NCBI GenBank assembly: GCA_036733965.1
Contig: DAIMZL010000012.1
Coordinates: 1-48,436, forward strand
Reading direction: 5' to 3'
DNA: 48,436 nucleotides
DNA from: JAEXOD01 sp937930275
GTDB lineage: Bacteria > Bacteroidota > Ignavibacteria > Ignavibacteriales > Melioribacteraceae
Made by a program: the position numbers and the translations under genes. Below are positions 44,794-48,436 of the stretch, in pieces (the stretch's first letter is position 1; every line of letters begins with the position of its first letter). The notes beneath the pieces are model-generated. The model had not been told where the DNA came from. It ran no database searches and saw only the letters and a program-made list of their open reading frames with translations.

Positions 44794-44827
44794 AAAAAAA
44801 ATCCCCATCCCAACAAAGGAATGAGGA
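44794..44827 (-). terminator. Rho-independent terminator of the T9SS surface protein gene
   Basis: On the minus strand TCCTCATTCC pairs with GGGATGGGGA (two G-T pairs) around TTTGTT, followed by eight T. It begins 48 bases after the stop of the surface protein gene and resembles the purA terminator in inverted orientation. Confidence 0.85.
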
Positions 44828-44874
44828 AATTCAAAATTTAGATTTACTTAAACTTTAACCTTTAACACTTAACA

Positions 44875-47800
44875 TTACTTAGTTAGTATCATCTTTTTAA
44901 CTTGGTTAAAGCCTTCGCTTGTCATTTGGTAAAAATAAATACCGCTCGGTAAACCGTTGGCATTAAATTGTACTGTATGGAAACCTGCATCTTTATTGCC
45001 GTTAAATAATGTGGCAACTTCTTGACCCAAGGCATTAAACAATACTATTTTTACGTTGCCTGCTTTTGGCATTGTAAAGTTAATGTTTGTTGATGGGTTA
45101 AATGGATTAGGATAATTTTGTGCAAGTTCGTAACTATCTAAGTTACCAACAGTAACGTTTACTACTTGGGTATATTTAAATGTACCGTCGTTATCTATTT
45201 GTTTTAGGCGGTAGTTATATTTACCCTTTGTACTTGTTTTGCTATCTGTATAAGTATAGTCAATTACTGTATTGCTGTTTCCATGTCCTAAAACTTCTCC
45301 GATAACTTCCCAGTTACCTTCGTTAATTTGGCGTTCAACTTCAAATTTGTTGTTATTAATTTCTGTTGCTGTTTGCCAATTTAATACTACACCCGATGAT
45401 AAATATTTAGCTGTAAATGAGGTTAATTCTACGGGGAGAGGGTTGTTATTACTCGCCATTACAAACTCACTAAAGCTTGTAACAGTTTGATATAATTCAT
45501 CATTAACTGCATCATAAGATAATTCACCCACTAATTCAAATGCACCTGAACCGGGTGTGCTTCTTTTGTAAAGTTTTATTGTCCCGGTAATTGGTAAGTC
45601 TATACCAACTAATTCACTTCTTTTAAAACGAAGTTCTGCTGACGTAAAAGTAAAACCATCCTCAGTATTGATTACCCATCTATATTCACTAATATTAGTT
45701 TCCTCTATACCGGTAATATTTTCAGGTTTATTATCATATTTACTTACTATGACTTTTTTTGAAGTATTAACAGTTGTAAATTGAATCCTCGATGACGTAT
45801 TTTCAAAACTTACTACTGGATTACCGGTACCAACGGTCTTTGTGCTACTACCAGCTAACCCCATTGAAGACATGGAATGAGAACCAAGGCCTGAGGCAAT
45901 ATCAATATTATATTGTTCCCATTCTGTGCTAAGTGTAGGAAAGCCACTTGAAGGATTAGTTGTTACCCCATTAATAATACTCGCCTTTCTACGTAAAGTC
46001 TTATCAAGGGTAGAAATGCCTTCTGACATCCACTGAGTACCCGGATCTTCACCTATTTTTCCAAAGATATCAACATAACTTGAGGATGATATTTTATAAA
46101 GTGCTATAGCGTCATCACCGTTGAAATTGCATACAGAATTAACAAGAGCAGTGACACTATTTGGTAAAACTAAAACCGCATCAGTGTTTTTAAACACAAC
46201 AACTTCGTTAGGTAATAAAATCCCCGACAAAGTAACGTCGCTAGTTGTACTAGAACCTCCGTTTGCAAAAAGTCGTAATTTATAGCCAGTAAGATCAACA
46301 TTATTACCTGTTCCGTTAAAAATTTCAACATACTTATTATTTGAACTACCCTCTATATATTCAGAAATAATCAAATCTGATGAGTTAACTGAGCTTGTAA
46401 TAAGAGCGCTTTCAATTGGAGGAAATTCTGATGCAGTTGCGGTAATTCTAAAAGTGCCTCCCTTATCATATTTGATGTCACTCCAAGAATATAAACCGTT
46501 ATCTAAATTTTTAGTCAAGTTAGAACCTGAAGTTAAAGTTCCTGTACCTGAACTTCTTGTTAAAGTAACACTATTTGTAGCATCTAAATCTCTATTACCG
46601 TTTGCATCAACTGCTTCAACTTCAACTTCAAAGTTTGTATTTGCATTTACTGTTGCCGGTGGTTTATTTTCTGTGAATTTTAACAGTGTTGCAACTACGG
46701 TAATTGTTTGTGAATTACCTTCAACGTCTGAAGCAAATGCTGTTGCAAATGCGGTACCGCTTCCATCTGTGGTAAAACCATGACTTGTTGAACTAACTTT
46801 AAAATCTAATTTGTATGTTTCATTTATTAGTCCTGTATTTTTCAAATAAATACCAAAAGTTATTTCCTCGGTTTTGTTATCTGTAATAACCAAATTTGAA
46901 GCAGCAATATTAATATCAATATAAGTATCAGTAATTTCAAATGTACCAATTGTAACTACATCTACTCCTTTTTTAACTCTTACACCAGCAATAGTATTAG
47001 TCCAATCAGCTTGATTTTCATTACCGGGTTGAATTCTAATTTTGGTCACTATGGTATTTTTACTATCACCACCTTTATCTTCGATTTTGAATTTTAGAAC
47101 ATCAATACTTTGATTAATATCGGTAAAAAGAGATGATATACTTCCCGATACTACTTGCGTTTCCGGATTTGTAACAACTGAATACTCTGCTGTAGTTGCA
47201 TTAGCTGTTGTTAATGTTCCATCTGTTTTATAGTTATAAGTTGCAGCAGTAGAACCATCCCAATTATAAGGAATAATTGCATAATAGTATTGTGTACCTG
47301 CCGTTAAACCGGTAATACTTACGGAAGTAGAACTTGTATTTGTAATAATAGCTGCAACTGTTGCATCACCAATAGTGTTACCTACGGTATATCCGTTTGC
47401 ATCTGAAGGTAAACCTGTTGGGGCAGAACCTACTTTTTGCATGATAACATAACCCGCAGCATTTGTAATTGTACTTGCAGCAGAAAAAGCTAAATCAATT
47501 TGCGTTTGTGAAAAAGCTGATGCAGTAAAAGAAGAAGGATACGCTGAAGGTTCGGTTGAAAGAGTGTAAAATGTAACTACATCTCCATAGCTTGTACCCT
47601 CTGAATTAGTAGCATATGCCCTAACTTTGTAATTTGTGCCAGCTGTTAAACCAGTAATGTTACCGGTAAATGCGCCGGTACCAAAATTACCTGTTTCTGT
47701 AACTTTACTATCATCAACATCAGGATCTTGATTTGTTGCTAAATCCCAACAAAAACCACGATCTGTTGCATTAACTCCTCCTGTTGCTGTAATATTACCG

Positions 47801-48345
47801 TGACCAGTTGCAGTTGTGGTTGTAATTAATGTTGGACTTTGGGTTGTTACGGTAGGAGAAACAACCGAAGCACCTGCACTTAAAGCAATATTACCTAATG
47901 CAATATTACCATTTGTTTTTGAAGTGTAAATCCATTTTAAATATCGTGATGTAGAATTCAAATTTGCGAAGGTCTCATTTTTGACAGTTCCATCTGGTAA
48001 AGCTGTTCCCGTTGTCGAATTATAAAGTTGAACTCTCGTATAATCACTTCCATTAGCTGATTCAAGTAACTCAAAATCCCCAGGAAATCTAGTCGCCGAA
48101 GTAGATTTATTCCATTTAATATCAAATGTTAATGTACCAGGATTGCCACTAAAATTTAGAATTAAATAATCACCAGCATGGTCAAATTTCATTTTTGGAC
48201 TACTACTGTAATTACTACCCAGGCCGTTGGCAGTTAAGCCAGTCACCCCAATAGGGTTACCTCCATCATAGGCAAATGGTAAAGTTGCCTGTCCCCAAAC
48301 ATTCCCCATCATCACCAAAAGAAAGAAGAGAAGATATTTCTTCAT
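44875..48345 (-). CDS. T9SS-exported surface protein with fibronectin-like and lamin-tail domains
   Basis: A 1156-residue exported protein. Signal peptide MKKYLLFFLLVMMGNVWGQ; a beta-rich N-terminal domain (to about 160); two fibronectin type III-like units (near 165-265 with LTAGTNYKVRAYATNSEGTS, and 270-390 with ITGLTAGTQYYYAIIPYNWDG); a further beta domain with VNANTNFEVEVEAVDANGN; a lamin-tail domain (about 690-790, IISEYIEGSSNNKYVEIFNG); and a C-terminal type IX sorting domain (about 1075-1156: NYPNPFNPSTNINFTMP to FNQVKKMILTK). The sorting domain directs export and surface attachment by the T9SS. AGGTG stands five bases before the ATG. The ligand or role is unknown; adhesion is plausible. 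Confidence 0.9.
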   Translation of the reverse strand: MKKYLLFFLLVMMGNVWGQATLPFAYDGGNPIGVTGLTANGLGSNYSSSPKMKFDHAGDYLILNFSGNPGTLTFDIKWNKSTSATRFPGDFELLESANGSDYTRVQLYNSTTGTALPDGTVKNETFANLNSTSRYLKWIYTSKTNGNIALGNIALSAGASVVSPTVTTQSPTLITTTTATGHGNITATGGVNATDRGFCWDLATNQDPDVDDSKVTETGNFGTGAFTGNITGLTAGTNYKVRAYATNSEGTSYGDVVTFYTLSTEPSAYPSSFTASAFSQTQIDLAFSAASTITNAAGYVIMQKVGSAPTGLPSDANGYTVGNTIGDATVAAIITNTSSTSVSITGLTAGTQYYYAIIPYNWDGSTAATYNYKTDGTLTTANATTAEYSVVTNPETQVVSGSISSLFTDINQSIDVLKFKIEDKGGDSKNTIVTKIRIQPGNENQADWTNTIAGVRVKKGVDVVTIGTFEITDTYIDINIAASNLVITDNKTEEITFGIYLKNTGLINETYKLDFKVSSTSHGFTTDGSGTAFATAFASDVEGNSQTITVVATLLKFTENKPPATVNANTNFEVEVEAVDANGNRDLDATNSVTLTRSSGTGTLTSGSNLTKNLDNGLYSWSDIKYDKGGTFRITATASEFPPIESALITSSVNSSDLIISEYIEGSSNNKYVEIFNGTGNNVDLTGYKLRLFANGGSSTTSDVTLSGILLPNEVVVFKNTDAVLVLPNSVTALVNSVCNFNGDDAIALYKISSSSYVDIFGKIGEDPGTQWMSEGISTLDKTLRRKASIINGVTTNPSSGFPTLSTEWEQYNIDIASGLGSHSMSSMGLAGSSTKTVGTGNPVVSFENTSSRIQFTTVNTSKKVIVSKYDNKPENITGIEETNISEYRWVINTEDGFTFTSAELRFKRSELVGIDLPITGTIKLYKRSTPGSGAFELVGELSYDAVNDELYQTVTSFSEFVMASNNNPLPVELTSFTAKYLSSGVVLNWQTATEINNNKFEVERQINEGNWEVIGEVLGHGNSNTVIDYTYTDSKTSTKGKYNYRLKQIDNDGTFKYTQVVNVTVGNLDSYELAQNYPNPFNPSTNINFTMPKAGNVKIVLFNALGQEVATLFNGNKDAGFHTVQFNANGLPSGIYFYQMTSEGFNQVKKMILTK

Positions 48346-48436
48346 TTTTCACCTAATTAAATTAATAAATTTGTTTTGTTAAATATAATAAATTTTATTT
48401 TAATATTTAAAATTATTTTGTATTAACTTTTTATTA

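Larger units (their letters stand above)
43829..44874. other. Gene-free repeat region between purA and the T9SS protein gene
   Basis: About 1.05 kb holding three composite palindromic repeats, two GGATTAACAGGATAAA repeats, three related terminator hairpins and several short runs of ACTTAAC/ATTTAAC (43895-43919, 44110-44135, 44633-44667, 44849-44874). Another run of TCTAACGTCTAAC-like units lies at 44200-44235. No credible open reading frame was seen; the open frame near 44322-44537 merely crosses repeats. Confidence 0.8.

Noticed and set aside
1..48436. tRNA, rRNA or riboswitch genes
   Set aside because: No T-loop, anticodon-arm or known riboswitch core was noticed on either strand while reading; a covariance-model search was not possible here.

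Overview
The window reads as a chromosomal segment of a low-GC, AT-rich, Gram-negative bacterium of the Bacteroidota/Chlorobi/Ignavibacteria (FCB) lineage. Four things point there. A complete Kdo and LPS-export gene set shows an outer membrane with LPS. The largest extracellular protein ends in a type IX secretion sorting domain of the NYPNPFNPST type. There are TonB-dependent and FadL-type barrels. Several genes belong to lipoprotein families common in that group (DUF4292, Tyr-rich and TPR lipoproteins). An exact 100-N scaffold gap flanked by a 55-bp duplicated end suggests a short-read, probably metagenomic, assembly. No tRNA, rRNA, CRISPR array, intact insertion sequence or prophage was recognised.

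Layout. (1) 58-9122, plus strand: a polytopic acyltransferase-like protein, ruvB, then a tight envelope operon kdsA-kdsD-lptC-lptA-like-lptB ending with a large membrane SpoIIE-type PP2C phosphatase and a bidirectional terminator. (2) 9173-13602, minus strand: complex I genes nuoABCDEF, without nuoG-N. (3) 13802-16731, plus strand: a small anchored protein of unknown function and a TonB-dependent receptor interrupted by the assembly gap. (4) 16897-20743, minus strand: a TPR lipoprotein, a DUF4292 lipoprotein and an EnvC-like protein with a degenerate LytM domain. (5) 20847-28633: an ATP-grasp-like protein facing rsgA, which seems to use an ATT start codon; a three-gene envelope operon (Tyr-rich lipoprotein, CxxCH lipoprotein, FadL-like barrel); a second barrel with a small membrane protein; and cysS. 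(6) 28751-32958: a five-PAS sensor histidine kinase and a sodium/alanine symporter. (7) 33056-42482: a signalling island with an ECF sigma factor, a single-pass membrane protein, three PP2C phosphatases with different sensor regions, a STAS antagonist, an RsbW-like kinase and a divergent second STAS gene. (8) purA, then about 1 kb of composite palindromic repeats, then a T9SS-exported lamin-tail/fibronectin-like surface protein.

How the genes work together. Much of the window concerns building and sensing the envelope: Kdo synthesis and LPS transport, lipoproteins, murein-hydrolase control, barrels and T9SS cargo. It also has an unusual density of partner-switching signalling. The minus-strand run from 41966 to 33056 is so tightly packed that it is probably one transcription unit. 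Directly upstream of the sigma gene lies a sequence matching the classical ECF promoter (GGAACC, 16-bp spacer, GTCTTAA). This suggests that the ECF sigma factor transcribes its own gene together with a complete phosphatase/STAS/kinase switch, which is the most attractive candidate for an under-described system here. A fourth PP2C phosphatase at the end of the LPS-export operon may link the same switch to LPS transport.
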